The position numbers and the translations under genes are program-made. Positions 1 to 13,138 of a stretch of DNA of 64,000 nucleotides are shown one piece after another. The stretch comes from Symbiodinium natans (Eukaryota; Sar; Dinophyceae; Suessiales; Symbiodiniaceae). How positions within the stretch are numbered: the first letter of the stretch is position 1; each line of letters starts with the position of its first letter. The notes under the pieces were generated by a model, which was given only the letters and a program-made list of their open reading frames with translations, was not told the origin of the DNA and made no database searches. The stretch covers positions 186,001-250,000 of the forward strand of contig CAJNDS010002784.1 in NCBI GenBank assembly GCA_905221605.1, in the 5' to 3' direction.

Positions 1-1676
1 TGGTAATTTTCTGGGACCTAATGCACATGCACTTGCCATGAGCGACGTCGGCGCTGATGTTAAGAAGCGGTCCCAATCACGAGATGCCGTCCAGGACCGT
101 TCCTGTTTTCAATGGATAATGTGCACAACTTAGATGAGCTAGCAGCATGTTTTGGTCTTGTGCGGTGAATGTCAGGACGGCCTCAGCTGGAAAGATATCG
201 CATGGTTAATGTTGCTGATTCGCACATTCGTTCGTGCATTCTGTGGACGTGCACGGGCAATACTCTCACTTTTTAGGTGGCCGAATGTGCATGTTGCCAG
301 GTTATCTGATATCGTGGGCACGTCAGTCTTGACTTTGAATGGCGTTGCTGTTCGGGCCCTGGTTGTCTGGAGGAAACCTGATGGAACCCCAGAAAGATAG
401 CAGGTATACAGTAGCCATATGATATACGGACCGTTTTGCCTATATTCCGTTTATGTACTTACTCTATTGCCTGTGGGTTTTGGAGATCATGCTTGACCAT
501 ATTTGTGTGGGGCTGGTTTGCAATGGACACTCACGCACGGTAGTATCTCATTCCAAGCAGGACTGTTGATAGTCACCTATCGCCTGTTGTGTGCACACTG
601 CAGGCCAAACTGGGATGGGTATTGACGATTACCTTCATTGGTGGGCTTTTTCCAGTTGCACTTTACTCGTCCTTGCTGATGAGCAGGACTTTTGACGTGC
701 CCATGCTTGTTGATTTGTCCCTGGCTACATGTCATTACGTGTGCAAAGGTTGCATTCACCCTGGATGCTTTATCTTGCCAGGACACGCGGGATATTGAGC
801 CGAATGCTTGGTGCTGACAAGACGGTTGGTCTGGGCACCATGGGGGAGGCGTCGCTCACATGCCAACAGCTAGAATCGGCTGTGGTATGTAAAAGCATGG
901 TGGATCCTGCGAATCCTGCGTTGCATGCGTCTTTGATGCGGAAAGCTGAAACCACCATCTCGAGCCAAACAATCTTGTAGTGTTCGCAGATAGCGGCATG
1001 CGTTTTTGATTCTGGACGCGCTGGTCGGATAGCATCTTGGCAGGATTAGAAAGGTCATTTCATGTTTCCATGTTGATGCAGTGTCTGATGCCGTGTTTTG
1101 TCGAAGCTAGGCTTGGTGCCCCTTTTTCAGGTAATTGTCATTGTTTACGGCTACACGGCATTGGGCCAAGCCTCTTACATGTGGCTTCGATGAATATGAA
1201 CATTTGGCAAGCTGAGCCATTGCTCCAAGTGTTCCATGAAGTTGATGATTCTCTGTTGCAGCCGTGTTATGACTGCAATGCAAGGCTAGTGATGGGACGA
1301 GCGCTTCAGCAACTGGGTTGTATGTAGTGCTGTGTGTGCGGAGGCCTGTGTGATGTGTGCAGTGTAGATTGTCACGGAGGATGACACTCTACGACAAGCC
1401 ACTCTGTCTCCCCATTGCGGTCCTTTTAACCATCGTGGCCCTGTTGGTGCCAATCTATGGAGTTCGGAAGCAACCGGGCTGAACTTAGTGACTTAGTGCG
1501 AGCATGAGAGCTTTTGGAGGATCAGTTGTACACCGAAGTTAATTACTTGCAAAAGGCTGCTGCGTTTGTTGGATCTTTGCAGAAGCAAAGACCAGCGCTT
1601 GGATCGGCTGAGATGGGGTCAAAGCTGTGAGTGTCGTAGCGTTCGCTCAGGCTCGGAGAGTCGGCGCTTTGGCTGC

Positions 1677-1765
1677 GGATGTGGTCATTGTGGGTTTTTT
1701 TTTGTGGGTTTTTTTGGTGGTTTTTTTGTGGGTGTTTGTGGGGTTTTGTGGGTTTCTGGTTCATT
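1677..1765. repeat. G/T-rich low-complexity tract
   Basis: A run of alternating poly-T and GTGGG blocks on the + strand. In one frame it would translate as a hydrophobic F/V/G-rich string, but that is a consequence of composition and should not be read as a membrane segment. Confidence 0.8.
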
Positions 1766-4700
1766 CCATTGCTAGAGCGTGCTCCCCGAATTTGCCCTGT
1801 TCTGCGCATCCTTTCTGATTCAACAGCTGAGTATCAGCTGTGAAGAGATGGAAGAGCTTTGGCCCAAAGGTGTCGCTGGCTTTCATCAACTCTTTGCTCA
1901 TCGTGGCCGTGATTGTCTTGACCTCGGGGTACATGTCCAGATTTGCGCGTGTGCGATGAGGAGCCGTGAGCCGAGGTACTTGCTTTATGGCAAGCTGGAA
2001 GCACCTCCCCGCCGTGTATCTTGGTTATGGGTTGCTGGAGATGCTCTCACGCATGGTTGCAAGACCACATGCATGTAGCCGTCCCGTCTTGCCATTTCTG
2101 GCCGTTTTTTTGCGCACGAGCCCTTTAGCAGTGTTTGGCACGTCAGCGGCACGTCAGCGGCACAGGGACCAGTCCCAAGATACATAGGGTGACAGCACGC
2201 GACTGGTCGAGTACACTCCACACCCAACAAACCCAAGACACACCTCAGAAGCGACCTCCGAGAGCGTAAGCCAGACCTCGCCATCTCAGGCAAGCACACC
2301 TTCCTTTTTGATCCAGGCTTGTAGCAACATGTTGTTTTGGCAATTGAAGCTTTGTCTCCAGTCCAGATGAAGACAACCTAAAGGCTAAAGCATGCTGAAG
2401 CAGCTTCCATCATTCCTCGTGAACGTAGGAGCGCATACGCAGACTGTACTGTGCCAGGTTTAAGTGGCATGGTAATCCTGGGCGCTGCCACAAACGTGGC
2501 CTGAAAGCAGCATGATGATCTTCCCCTCTAGGTGCTAAGCTGCTATCAGACAGTCTAACACCATTTCAACATGCTTCAGAACATTCAAAACACAGTTTCT
2601 CTCTCTGATTGAGGTGGTGTACAGCTACGCTGGGCAGTGGATGTACTTTGAACTCATGGACACCATGTCGGCTCCGGAGGAGTGGCCACCTTGACTGTGA
2701 CAAGCAGAGAGAAGGTTTACACTTTATACCTGAGCCTTCTTAATTTGATTTCGACATGTTCGTTCTTGACGGGTTCCGTCGCCGTCGATGCTAGCCTTTC
2801 GCGGGTTGCTTCCCCGCAGGACTTTCCGAAGTCTTTCTGCATTGCAGGTGGCGCGGGGCCTTTATGTTCTTTATCCAAGCAGCCTGAGTGGCGGAGCCAG
2901 TGCCGGAATGAGCAAGTCATGTCAAGAAGCGAGCCCAAGCATTCTGAAGTCGTCCGCAGGGCCATTTATGCTCGCTACCTACTTGGCGGTGGTGACTTGG
3001 TGTGGTTCGAGTATCCGAGTGTCAGGGCAAGCGCGTTCATTCAGAGACTATAAGTTGAACTCAGAAGTGTCAATGTCGGGCGTGTCGATCGCAGCTTTCC
3101 AGTCTATTAGAAGACACACTGGAAAGTGCTGCTGGAGAGTTACTGCACTACACAATGGCATTTGCATGCCTTTGAGGCATGTATGGGGTATGGCTTTGGA
3201 TCGGGCAGTGGTGACTTGATCGCCGGTATGCCCCATGGTCCGATGCTTCAGGCCGAGATCCGTAGTCAGTTCACCTTTGCCTTTTGCCAGGGCAGAGGCC
3301 CAAAATGGTCATCAGCAGGCTGCAGCGGCCATGCTCTTCGTCCACGTCTTGATTGTTTATTTGCTGGAGGCTCAGAGTAACATTGTTTGAGATGTCTTCT
3401 GCAGTGTTCCTGGGCGCCGAGGATCAAGAGTGTAGTGCTGGTTCACTATCTGCACGGTTGCTGGAAGCCTGAGCAGGCGCATCGTGAGAGTTTGATGAGT
3501 GCGTGTAAAAGCCTGGCAAAGCAAAGCAGTTCGAGCTGTCCAGTAGAAGCAGAGCTGTGCAACACAGATGTTTGACACAAACCGAGTTGTTCTTGGCAGG
3601 TGGATTCACGGGGACTTCGCTCCTACATGCAGCATGGAGGCAGGTGACGAGCGTGTAAGTTGCTGATTGGATTCCATTGCTTTCGAGAAGCGGTCTTCAG
3701 AATTCGAGGCTTGGGTGTTCTCCTCCTGCTCTTGGGTTTCGTTGTGCTGACACCTCAGATATCCTCGGATCATCTCAGATCCAGCGCTGCGCAGAGCTCA
3801 AGTTCACGCCACATCTCAGGTCCAATATGATACCATTCTTTTCACAGCTGCTGGGCATCATCGGAGGGCTCTTTGCAGGCAGCTTCGAACAGCCACTTAA
3901 GCGCGCAGGCAAGAACAATAGTGCGACACGTGCGCATCTGTAACCTTCGGAGTCTTTGAATAGCTGAACTAAGACCCCGGACTAATGGATTTGGTTGGGT
4001 AGAAGGAGTACTGCAATGACTTCGTGCAGGCCCGATCGGCTTCCTCTTTCCGATCACATTCTTTCTTCTGGCGAGAGGCCATCTTTGACAGACGTGTATA
4101 AGCTTTTCTGTATACACATATACAGGAAACATGTGGTCGTCAGCCCCAAGATCCGCATCTTTAGTACTCTTCCACCTGTCCCTGTGACCTTTATATGTGC
4201 TTCTGAAGCATACCGAAGACATTGTAGATAGCAAGAGTAGAAACACTGTTTGCCTCTACGTTTTCTGCACTTGTGCGTGGCAGTATGCACAACATGCTCA
4301 AACGGAATCCGTTTCAAGCCATGTCTCTGTGAAATTCAGCGAAGCGTGGCCCCAGTAACATGTCACACGCTTACGGACGCCGAAGCCCAGTTTTATCAGT
4401 TTGAATGAGCGCAATGCAGCGGCGATGCCAGATTGTCGTTTCCTGTTATTTGTCAAAATTTCGTGCTTGTGGACTACGGGTGAGGAGCTTGATATAGTCA
4501 GACCCAAGTTGAACAGGGTTAGCCCCCCAATATAGATCAGACTCATATTGCGGGAGTAAGCTGTTTCTTCAAAGGAATGGAAAAAGAAAAGAATGGTGAA
4601 CCATTAAAGTAGTAGAAGTGTCGGCAGACATTTACAGAAGTACGAGACATCATATTGTGTTCACACTAGGCCCTAGGCGAGCCCAGTGGATCACAAGCTC

Positions 4701-4857
4701 AGGGGCTGGGATTTTATTCCAGTAACTCAATATATTTGCTGTGGACAATGTGCTTAGGATTTCATGTGGCTTACGATTTGAGTTTCTCAGACGAATTTGC
4801 ATGCGCAGTGTCGTGGCCTATTATTATTAAGCTTACTCTATCTTACTCTTAACATTC

Positions 4858-4876
4858 GTGTATATATATATATAAA
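4858..4876. repeat. TA dinucleotide run
   Basis: A short perfect TA microsatellite in an A/T-rich stretch, with no gene context. Confidence 0.8.
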
Positions 4877-6706
4877 CCGATGCACAGATATGAACGACTC
4901 GGGCCAAGGAATGTAGTCTGCTTTGCCAGGAAGAGAGATATTGATGGAGACGGAGGAGCATGACAATCTGCCTACGCAGCGCGAGGTAGCTTGATTCTGT
5001 CAGCATGTCATGGTATGTCACGTGTGTAACCAGCAGCAAAGATCTCCTCTGATGCGCTTTCGGCAATCTGCTAGTTGTGACCCAGGCGTCTCCGGAGGAG
5101 GTGGTTGCCATCTGTGGGAATGATGATGCGCAGGAGGAAGGCTTCCCAAACGCACGTCTTTCATACTGGATAGTGGAAAGCTGAGTCTCCTCATGCACTT
5201 AACGTTTCCCCAAAGGCTGCCGCAAAAAATGTGCTGTGAACTGACGGAGCCTGCATGTTACTGACCAAGACTGCTCCTTGGGAGAGATGTGGTCGCGAAT
5301 TGAGTGTATTGAAGTGTATTGTTTTCCTGAGAGTTGCTTATGATAGGTTCTTTCCCCCGGGCATGACCCTTTCCAAGTGCGCTCGGTATCGTTTGCAGCA
5401 TCAGCCACTGGATAGTATCTTGACCCGAGTGATATTGCCCCGAAAAGTGAAGACGAATATCCCCAGTGCGGGTGCAGAAGACGGACGATAGAACCTTCGG
5501 TTGAGTTGAGGATGTGCCAAGTTCGTGGCTGTGCCACTTGCGGAACAGTTTGCCTGAATTTCAACAACACAGCCGCCGCTTTCAAGACGCATTCTTGTGA
5601 GGCTTCACATGAAACACATTGGCATCTGAATTGTCTGATCTCACAACTGATTGCCGTTCCCTCTGCTTTCTCATCCGATGAAACCCGCATACTGGCAAGG
5701 GGGTTAGAGCTTCAGCTTCTTCGTCGCAGGCACCGAAACAAGCTCCTCTGCAAGCTATGAAAGCGTGCTGGGCAGCGAGCGGTGTAGGCAAGGTGGTACA
5801 TTCACAATTGCCCACCAAGGGGGTCTCGCATGCAGGCTCTTGAAGATTACGTTTCTCTTGTGCCGAGTATTGTCGTCGCGATTCACATAGGGGCTTTTCT
5901 CGCTTGCACCCCTGCGCTTCAGGATTCTGATGGTCGGCTTCAACTCCCTTCCCTATTGGGAGCAGATCACCATCGTGGCGACGGCGGGGTTTGCAAGCGT
6001 GCATTTTTTAATGTGCAATGAGACCGGCAGACACTGATCAACTGCTGCCATAGCAGGTGATATTCATCGTGACCACAATGGTGTTTGGGGTTGCTGATGA
6101 GGTCCTCCAGGTACCTGCGCAGAAGCGAAGGGGGACTTGCATGTGCGCAGTCAAAGAACATTGCCAAGGTCATGGAAATGTGGGATCGGTTAGGAGCCCC
6201 ATTTCAGTGCCACCACCTGGAGCCACCGCTTCTGAGCTGCAGTCCAGGCTTATCACCAGATGTATCACGCATGCCAACTGACTAGGTCTGACGTGTCTGA
6301 AATGAGCTTGGACTGCGCTGTCATTCAACTGTTCAGTGCAAGGAGCCGTCCGACGTGCCCGGGCTCAGCTGGCTAGGCCCAGGCATATTTCACACCTTGT
6401 TTCACCAGCTTCGGCTTTCGAGAATCTTCGAGATGCTCGACCCCGACCCGTAGGAAACAGCAAAACCCGGCAAAGTAGCCGTCACCCGTTTTGCAGGAGT
6501 CTTGCAGGTCTCTTCGTGCCGAAAGTTGAATTTGCAGTTTGTGCGTAGACTTGTGTGAGGCACCTCCGTCTGTGAGACGTGCTTCAGAGCGAAGCAGGTA
6601 CAGCATGTTTGCTCCACGGATGGCTGAAGCTTGAGCCGGCCGTCTTGGGCCCAAGACCGTAAAAAGACTTGTAATGGGTGCGTCCGGGAGTCGGAACTCT
6701 GCAAAC

Positions 6707-7436
6707 ATGGCTTCGATTGACGAGCTCATCAGCTCTGAGGCCAAACGGTAAGGTAAGTCTTCTGAGGTCATGTGAGAAGTATTGTGAATTATCATGTGGC
6801 AGTGCTGCTGATGCTACTTTTCGCTCGGGAAGGGCCGGCCTATCGGTCCCCCCCCCCCCCCCTACAGTTCTTGAGATGGTTGGCGCGTGTCGTATGTGTC
6901 ATCTTGTTTCAGGTCCTTGCTTGCATGAGAGAGATCGGGTCCAGGACATGGTGGTGTTCTCGAGCAGCAGCTGCCCATTTTGTCAGAAAGCTTTGGCGGC
7001 TCTTCGTGATGCAGGACAGCTTCGGCTGCAACTGGCTCCATGCTTCATAGAACTTCATAGAGCGACGAGTCAAGAAAGTTGCAATCTTTCATTCCTCTTT
7101 CATATTCTTTCACGCAGGCTACTCCCCGAAGGTCGTGGAAGATTTCGACCGAAGCGCCCTAGGTGCCAAATGTGGCTCCACAAGCGTCCCCAAGGCCGTT
7201 CGTGTCTGCACAAGATGTCTGATGCATACCAGCTTGCAGCAGCCCGTGTGTTGGAGACGCAGCAGTTAAATCATATTCAGTGGTTGCAGGTCTTTGTCAA
7301 GCAGAACTTCATTGGAGGACTGCATTTCTTCACAGCTTCGAACTGATCATGCCTTCCGCCAAGTGTCTGGAGCCATGACGAGTTGGAGGGCTTGGGTTGT
7401 TTGGGTTGGCTGTTTCGGGCAGTGAATGATGGCTGA
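6707..7436 (+). CDS. Glutaredoxin, five exons
   Basis: A small thiol-disulfide oxidoreductase that uses glutathione to reduce disulfides or glutathionylated proteins. Proposed exons are 6707-6747 (ATG, MASIDELISSEAKR), 6932-7014, 7118-7194, 7290 to about 7318, and 7373-7436 ending at TGA. The spliced product is about 95 residues, normal for a dithiol glutaredoxin. Exon 2 carries VVFSSSSCPFCQKALAALR with the CPFC active site. Exon 3 ends in TSVPK, the cis-proline glutathione-binding motif. Exon 4 reads VFVKQNFIGG, the usual strand and Gly-Gly after the cis-proline, and exon 5 begins HDELEGLG. Joining exons 2, 3 and 4 needs a GA donor at 7015 and a GC donor at 7195. The exon 4-5 join gives the expected GG-HDEL sequence but its donor (AC at 7319) is irregular. 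No targeting peptide is seen, so a cytosolic site is inferred. Confidence 0.85.
6850..6863. repeat. Poly-C run inside glutaredoxin intron 1
   Basis: A homopolymer C run within the proposed first intron (6748-6931). It has no coding role and may be a sequencing-length uncertainty. Confidence 0.75.
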
Positions 7437-8180
7437 AATGCTGGCTTATTTTCCAGGCGAGCATAGGCCGAGTCAGCATTTGGCACTGTATTGTATTATA
7501 TTATCTCAAACCTCAGAAGGCCTTCGGCTTTAAAAATGCCGTGGCCCCTGGACAAGCCAAAAACAGGGGCCCTGATTGGCAGTTGAGTTGGCAGTCTTTC
7601 AGATGCGCCGTGCAGTTGCAGTACGCATCACCAGTGCATGCAGGCTGCAACGACGGTGGAATGGGAGGGACCTTACCCCTCCTCAAAAACGGCAAGATCA
7701 AGGAGAGCGCAGGGCGGAAGTTTGAATTCCAGAGAGCACCAGAGATCCCTGCGAGGAGCTGATGGGAAAATGATGTGCAGCTAGTACAAGGCAGTTGCAT
7801 GCAGTTGCCTTCTGCTGCCGAGCAGCAAATTTTGATGGCACTTAGACCGAGGTCGTAGTGCCAATGACTGTTTTGCCGTTGTTGCAGCAGGCTCTTTTCT
7901 GAGGATTTTGGAAAGGGGAGGCTGCGCAGATGTGGACGAATATAAACTTGTGGCGGAAGCAAGGCTAAGACTGCTCTTACCCAGATAATCGGTTGCAACT
8001 GCTTTTCGGAATCTTTCACATCTTTCATTGAGTCGGTTTCGGCCGGATCGCTGGGTGGTTTTGCGAAGAAACCCCCTGACGTAGGCCAAACCTGAAGATG
8101 CATTTGAGAAGCGGGGCACGACAGCCTGTACAGTCGCTTCGCGAACAGTTCGCAGTTCAAACCGCTCGCTAGATCTACGA
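7437..8180. other. No supported gene; one long minus-strand open frame
   Basis: A minus-strand frame stays open from 8283 to 7513 (256 codons), which is long for this window. Its translation shows no domain, motif or repeat that I recognise, and + strand frames at 8181-8300 look equally protein-like. I leave it as an unproven open frame. Confidence 0.4.
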
Positions 8181-9700
8181 AATTTAGAGAAGACATGCAC
8201 GCTGTGCAGAATCCCGGCCATGATTCACGAGGGCGTAGCGGTTGCAGAGGCAGTTGCACCACTTCAGCCCCGAATTCCGACACAATCTTTCGTATCTTGG
8301 CTCAGCTCAGAGAGTTTTGTGAAATCCTTTTGCGTGTGATGCCATGGAAAGCTTCCTTGGTTGGCTTGGGCTGCTGGTGCTCTTCAGGACCACCTAACCA
8401 GCCTTTGACCAGTGGGACCCTTCAGCAGCCACAGAGCAATGAGAGCAATGAGAGCGATGCACCAACTCCTCGTGGCTCTAGTGATGGACACGGCACACTG
8501 GCCCGGATTGCGATGGGCTTGCTGACAGTTTTTCAAGTGCCCACGGGTCTGTGATGTCCAGGGATCTACTTTTTCTACGTTCTGTGTTATGGTGTGCTAT
8601 TGTGCCTGGTTCGATGCAGCAGTTCTTCAGGAGCACCCAGGCAGTGCGCACGTTCCTCCGTGAGCCGTGCACTTTGGAGGAGCTTCGCATGCAACATTTC
8701 ATCGACAGCCTGGTTTGCATGTTCCATATAGGTTCAACAGAAGAGGTCACACACGAAATAAATTTGGGGCCATACGTGCCTTCCTAACAGTTTTCATCGT
8801 GTGGAGAAGGGACTTTGATCTAGTGGGCTTTGTCTGCAAAGGCAGGCTATGCACACACTCTTTGGTTCTCATGCCTTTCTGCTGATGCTGGGTGCATGGA
8901 GGAGCAGACGATACGCATCGAGTACAGCGAGCCAGGCTCTTTCGGCATATTCCACGATGCCTTGGGTGAGAAGTCAGGGTGAGTTGAATTGCGACTTGAT
9001 GGATGGCCTCAAAGGTCTTAGACCAGGCATGTCATCACAAAGTTTTTGTGCATGGCATCGATTTGATTGTTATTGCGCAGTGCTCCCCTACACTTCCCAG
9101 TCTTCTGTTCTTTTGAGGCATGACCGCTTTGGCGAGGTTGCTGTGCTTTGCTTCATTCAGATGGTTGTGCAGATCCTGTCAGGCAGTCTGAACAAGGGAG
9201 AATTTGATTTGGTCAAGATCTCTTCGTGGAACGGACGCGTGGCAAGTGCTTGCAAAGTAGAGTTTGGCACTTCGTGTGCTTTCCTACGACAGCTGTGAGC
9301 GGTGAACAGCTTAGCAGCTAAGGACATCGCATAGTGACAAAGACGTACGGTGTCTTGACTTCAAGAATCTTAAAGAGGTATGGCTGAACGCCTCCATGCT
9401 AGAGGCCAGAGCAAACTTTTGTGCTTTCTGCGATCAATTGGCCGCCTCAGGCAATTGCAAGGTCGACTATTCCGTGACATGTGTGGGAAAGACGGTGGCG
9501 CTGGTGTTGGAAGACTCCTGTGGTTCTCGGAGTGACAGCAGGCGATCTCAAACTTTTGACCATTGCAGAACTGGTTCTAAGTGGTTCTAGGCGTTGGCAA
9601 GTCTGGAGAGCTGACAAGAGAACAGCAACTTGTCAGCTGGTAGCTCTGACTGATTCATCGTGCGTGGAACATCCTGAATCTTTCATTGCTGCCTAACTCT
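8181..9700 (+). CDS. Possible multi-exon gene of unknown function
   Basis: Several + strand fragments have protein-like composition and sit next to plausible AG-G acceptors. Examples are near 8193-8290 (IPAMIHEGVAVAEAVAPLQP), 8620-8730 (TFLREPCTLEELRMQHFID), 8902-8950 (IRIEYSEPGSFGIFHDALG), 9190-9240 (LNKGEFDLVKISSWNGR) and 9335-9375 (DVRCLDFKNLKE). None matches a family I know, and whether they belong to one transcript is a guess based on strand and spacing. No start or stop can be fixed. Confidence 0.3.
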
Positions 9701-9979
9701 GAAGATTCTCTCGGTGATACATGGTCTATGGTGTGGTGAAGCGAGTTTGGGATCTATCACATGTGATCTTCCTTGGCTTGTCGTCTGATGGCTTCATGTT
9801 CTGCTTACAGATTTGCCAGAAGGTCTATATCTGAATACCGGCAAACGAAGCTGCACACCTCTTCGTGGCGTGCCTGCAAGGACATTCCCAGAATGTCTTA
9901 AACACATTGAGCGCACGTTCTCCATTAAGCGCCCAAGTCTTGTTTTGACTGGTATGCTTTGCCCGAGCTGAAAAGTTGC

Positions 9980-10500
9980 TCTGGGGACTAAGGTTCACAA
10001 TGTCGCACTTTATGAGAGACCCTGATAAAGAGATCGAACTGCATCTTCCCATCAAGAAGCGTCTGGTGACACTTGGAGCAGCAGGATGCAGCGACTGAAG
10101 AAGACACTGTCGCAGAAACTGCAAAACAGAGGGGCACCCGAGGATGCGAAGCGATGGGTCCAGGGTCATTTTCAGGCCGGCCAGGGCAGTTGAGGGGGGC
10201 ATGAATCGCATTTCTGAACCTTCCCCTGGTTTTTCCGATGCGCGCTGTCCTCGCCAGTGTGTTGCGGAATGCTCTCCCAAGTTCTGCTCTCCAATTTGTT
10301 CTCTCAAGTTCGCTGAGTGTCATGTGGCAGGCGGATCCAGCCTCTTTCGCTGGAGGACGACACGCTTACATGGGAAGGCTGTGAGTAGCATGGCCACTGC
10401 AAGGAGCAGCTCAAGAATCCGAGCCAGCTGCGGTTCTTCGCGAGCGTTCCACGCCTAGATCCTCGGCTTCATTCTCGTGGTCAGCTTATTGCAAGGTCAG
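9980..10500 (+). CDS. Coding-like exons, unknown
   Basis: Two stretches look coding. At 10096-10185 a frame reads KKTLSQKLQNRGAPEDAKRW, and near 10390-10495 another reads KNPSQLRFFASVPRLDPRL and runs to a possible GT donor. A further fragment near 10010-10060 reads MRDPDKEIELHLPIKKRL. They may continue the unknown gene upstream. No family is recognised. Confidence 0.25.
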
Positions 10501-11685
10501 TGTGTGATCTTGAAACCTCAAGAAACCAAAACATAGCTCCGGCTGTGGCTGAGCCGCACTGCATGCCGCCGATAAACCCGAACCCTCCTGTCACACCCGC
10601 CCGCAATCAGAACCGGAACCCGAACCTGCACCTCCCCTCCTTCCCAAGCTCCATCACAAGGCCTCCACTGATGCTCCGAATCCAGAAATTTGGTAAAAGA
10701 CCCTATGAATTAGTGCGCGTATGTGCACGTGTTGGGTACTCTGAGGTTCGCTGTCCGGCCCCACTGGCAGACTGTGGAACGTGTGTTTTTTTTTGCTCGC
10801 CCAGCTCTTTTCCTTTGTCCTTTTGTATTCCTCGGCCAGCCGCACGCCGAACAAACAAAACAACACGCCCCAGGACGAAGGCCTACAAAGAGCCTTCTTG
10901 AGCCCTGTCTCGACGGGAACCAAAACGCGCCCGGTGTCGTTTTCTTTGCTCGGCCAGGCTCTGGCCGGGACAACGCCAACGCGCCGGTAATGTATGCACA
11001 TATGTATATATGATACAATATAGTATAGCATACGTACAATAATGAAACATGCGCTCAAGAGGTGAAGTTTTCTGAAGGTTCAAGAAAAATCTGCCGTGAT
11101 GTGGCCACGCGTGGCTCGTCCCCCCTGACGATCTTTAGTTCCTTCCTTCTTTCCTTCGTCGTGCTCCGTGTGCGCACCTTGTGTTTCGCCTAGTCTGCAC
11201 TGCATAAATGGGCTGTCTGTTGTGCCCAAGGCCAGCTGTCTTCCAGAACCTGGCGACGACATCTTTCGCACCAGCAAGAACACAAGCAGCTTCAGTGCAC
11301 AAAAGTGCTCCGCCTGCCACAACTTCCTCGAGTCGGGTTTGAAGGCTCCTGGACCTCCACTTGAGCGGCGGATTGGAACTTCCGACAAATATGAGCTTCT
11401 AAGTGAGTAGCATGGCTCCCGTGATGTCTTGAAGAGCAAACGAGCGTGTGAAATCAATTGTGGATGCAGGAGAGGCCTTTGCTTAGCACTGCGATTGCCC
11501 CGACTTTCATCAGCGTTTAGCCTGGCTGCCAGGACATGGGGCCGTGCACTGCTGCGGAGACGAGGCTTAGTACAAATTATGTTGGACTTGGTGACATGGT
11601 ACTGCGCCACAACGCAAATATGAAACTCGAGTCTGCTGCTGTGCTGCACAGCTGGTCATGTTGCACTGGCTTTGATATGTAACTC
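10501..11685. other. No recognised gene
   Basis: Only overlapping short frames are present on both strands. The 190-codon minus-strand frame at 11080-11649 has no recognisable domain. An A/T-rich patch at 10985-11045 is simple sequence. Confidence 0.4.
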
Positions 11686-11687
11686 CT

Positions 11688-12122
11688 CCCTAAACAAATT
11701 TGGACCCTCCGTAAAGAAATGCCCGCGCGGGATGGCCCTCAGGGCCTCAAGCCTTTGGAGCCTTAAGGCCTGAAGCTTTCCTAGCAAGGCCTGTGTATTA
11801 GCGGGTGATGCAAAAAATTTGTTAAACTGAGTCGGGTTGGCCCGTGGACTACCCATCTCGAGATTTGTTTGGGGCCTCGTTTCGATAAGGCTTTAGATGG
11901 AACCGGCCGTGCTTAGCTTCCTGGATTCTGCGGGCTCTAGCTCTTCAAGATTCCTGGAGCCCAGGCCCTCAGGGCCTCAAGCCTTGATGCTTAACTTAAG
12001 CCCTTCACCCTAAACAAACCCTTTAAAAACAACCATCCGGGAAAAGAACTTGTGATAATAGCGGGCGACCCCAACAAACTACTTTCGCAGAAAAAGATTT
12101 CGAAACTTGCGATTATAGACTC
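11688..12122 (-). repeat. Dispersed repeat, copy 1
   Basis: Read on the minus strand, this block matches 27538-28070 on the + strand over most of its length. Shared landmarks in order are GTCTATAATC.CAAGTTTC, TTTTTCTGCGAA, CCCGCTATTATCACA, GGCCGGTTCCAT/GGCCAGTTCCAT, AACGAGGCCCCAAACAAAT and GGCCTGAAG-type runs. Divergence is substantial, with insertions. No open reading frame of a transposase or reverse transcriptase is present, so it is a non-autonomous or decayed element. Confidence 0.75.
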
Positions 12123-12472
12123 CTGCTTTACAAAAGCCAGTGCAACATTAGCGCCGTGAGTGACGGTGAAGCAACAGGTGCTTGGTTATTTCAGGTTCCA
12201 CTCCATCCCTGCATTTGCTTGGGGACGATTTGCTTACACACCGGGTGCTGCTTCCCCCTCCCCAGTTGTCGGGACATCGTCCGCCCCCTTCCCCTCCAAA
12301 ATGGTACCTGGCTATCTGCATCTCGTCCTCAGCTCTTGACGGATCTGGCTGCTACTTGAGACAAAACCAGCCTAGCAAAGTTCTGACAATTTTGGTTTGG
12401 GCACGCATCTAGTGTTCCCACACCTTTGAACGTCAGGGGTGCGCCAGGTGGTTTGCGTTCAGCATTACACAC

Positions 12473-12605
12473 ACGATTGGTCTGCAACCTTCCTTCCAGA
12501 ATCAACCTCTGTATTCGAGCTGCGTGAAGACGGAGCGTTGGCAGTTTTTGTTGGAACGCATCTGTCTCTTCGATCGCAGCTCCATGACCTTGTGTACCTG
12601 CAGGG
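12473..12605 (+). CDS. Single coding-like exon, unknown
   Basis: A frame reads SVFELREDGALAVFVGTHLS and continues LRSQLHDLVYLQ up to a CAG-GG boundary, which looks like a real exon end. No family is recognised and neighbouring exons were not found. Confidence 0.3.
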
Positions 12606-13044
12606 TATTGCACAAGGTCTTACAGAGAGGCAGTCGTAGAGGCTTGTACGTTTGTCTCAAAGAAGCATCATTGAGTTGAAAGCTCTCCGTCGAGATGTGG
12701 ATCAACGAAAGCTGTATGTTATAGCTGTATGTTATGGGGTCAGAACTGTCTCTACTTACTGGCCCTCTAGCCATTTGATGCTTCTCCCCCCGACGCAGTC
12801 AACATGACCATACTGCAAGGCTACTCCCTTCACACGCAACTTTTGTACCATACGAGTATTTTTTTCACGTGCGTGGAACCCCCCGCGCTCAGCCTAAGGA
12901 TTGCAGGCCGTGTCCGGTGCCACCAGTTTGCCGGCAAACTAAAGAAGGACTGCCCCCACAGCTTTTGCTATGCTGCTGGACACGGGTCAGTTGTTCTATC
13001 CTATTTTTACATAAACTCAACTATCCTTTTTCATTTCCGAGTGC

Positions 13045-13086
13045 ATTTAGGGTTTAGGGTTTAGGGTTTAGGGTTTAGGGTTTAGG
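13045..13086 (+). repeat. Interstitial telomere-type repeat (TTTAGGG)n
   Basis: Six near-perfect TTTAGGG units in tandem. This is the telomere unit reported for dinoflagellates and plants. It is embedded in ordinary sequence on both sides, so it is not a chromosome end here. Confidence 0.95.
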
Positions 13087-13138
13087 AGTGACTAACTATG
13101 GTTACTGTGGGGGAAGGGTTCCGAAAGTGGTCCCAAGA

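Larger units (their letters stand above)
1..6660. other. No recognised gene; weak exon candidates only
   Basis: Both strands carry only short open frames without recognisable domains. The most protein-like stretch is + strand 5058-5165, which reads FGNLLVVTQASPEEVVAIC in one frame and ends in a stop near 5170. It could be one exon of an unknown gene, but no partner exon was found. The opposite strand has a 163-codon open frame at 5199-5690 with no family resemblance. The rest looks intergenic or intronic. Confidence 0.4.

Noticed and set aside
7513-8283. A 256-codon minus-strand gene
   Set aside because: No domain or repeat is recognised, and the + strand has coding-like pieces in the same place.
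13045-13086. A chromosome end at the TTTAGGG tract
   Set aside because: Ordinary sequence continues on both sides and the tract has only six units.
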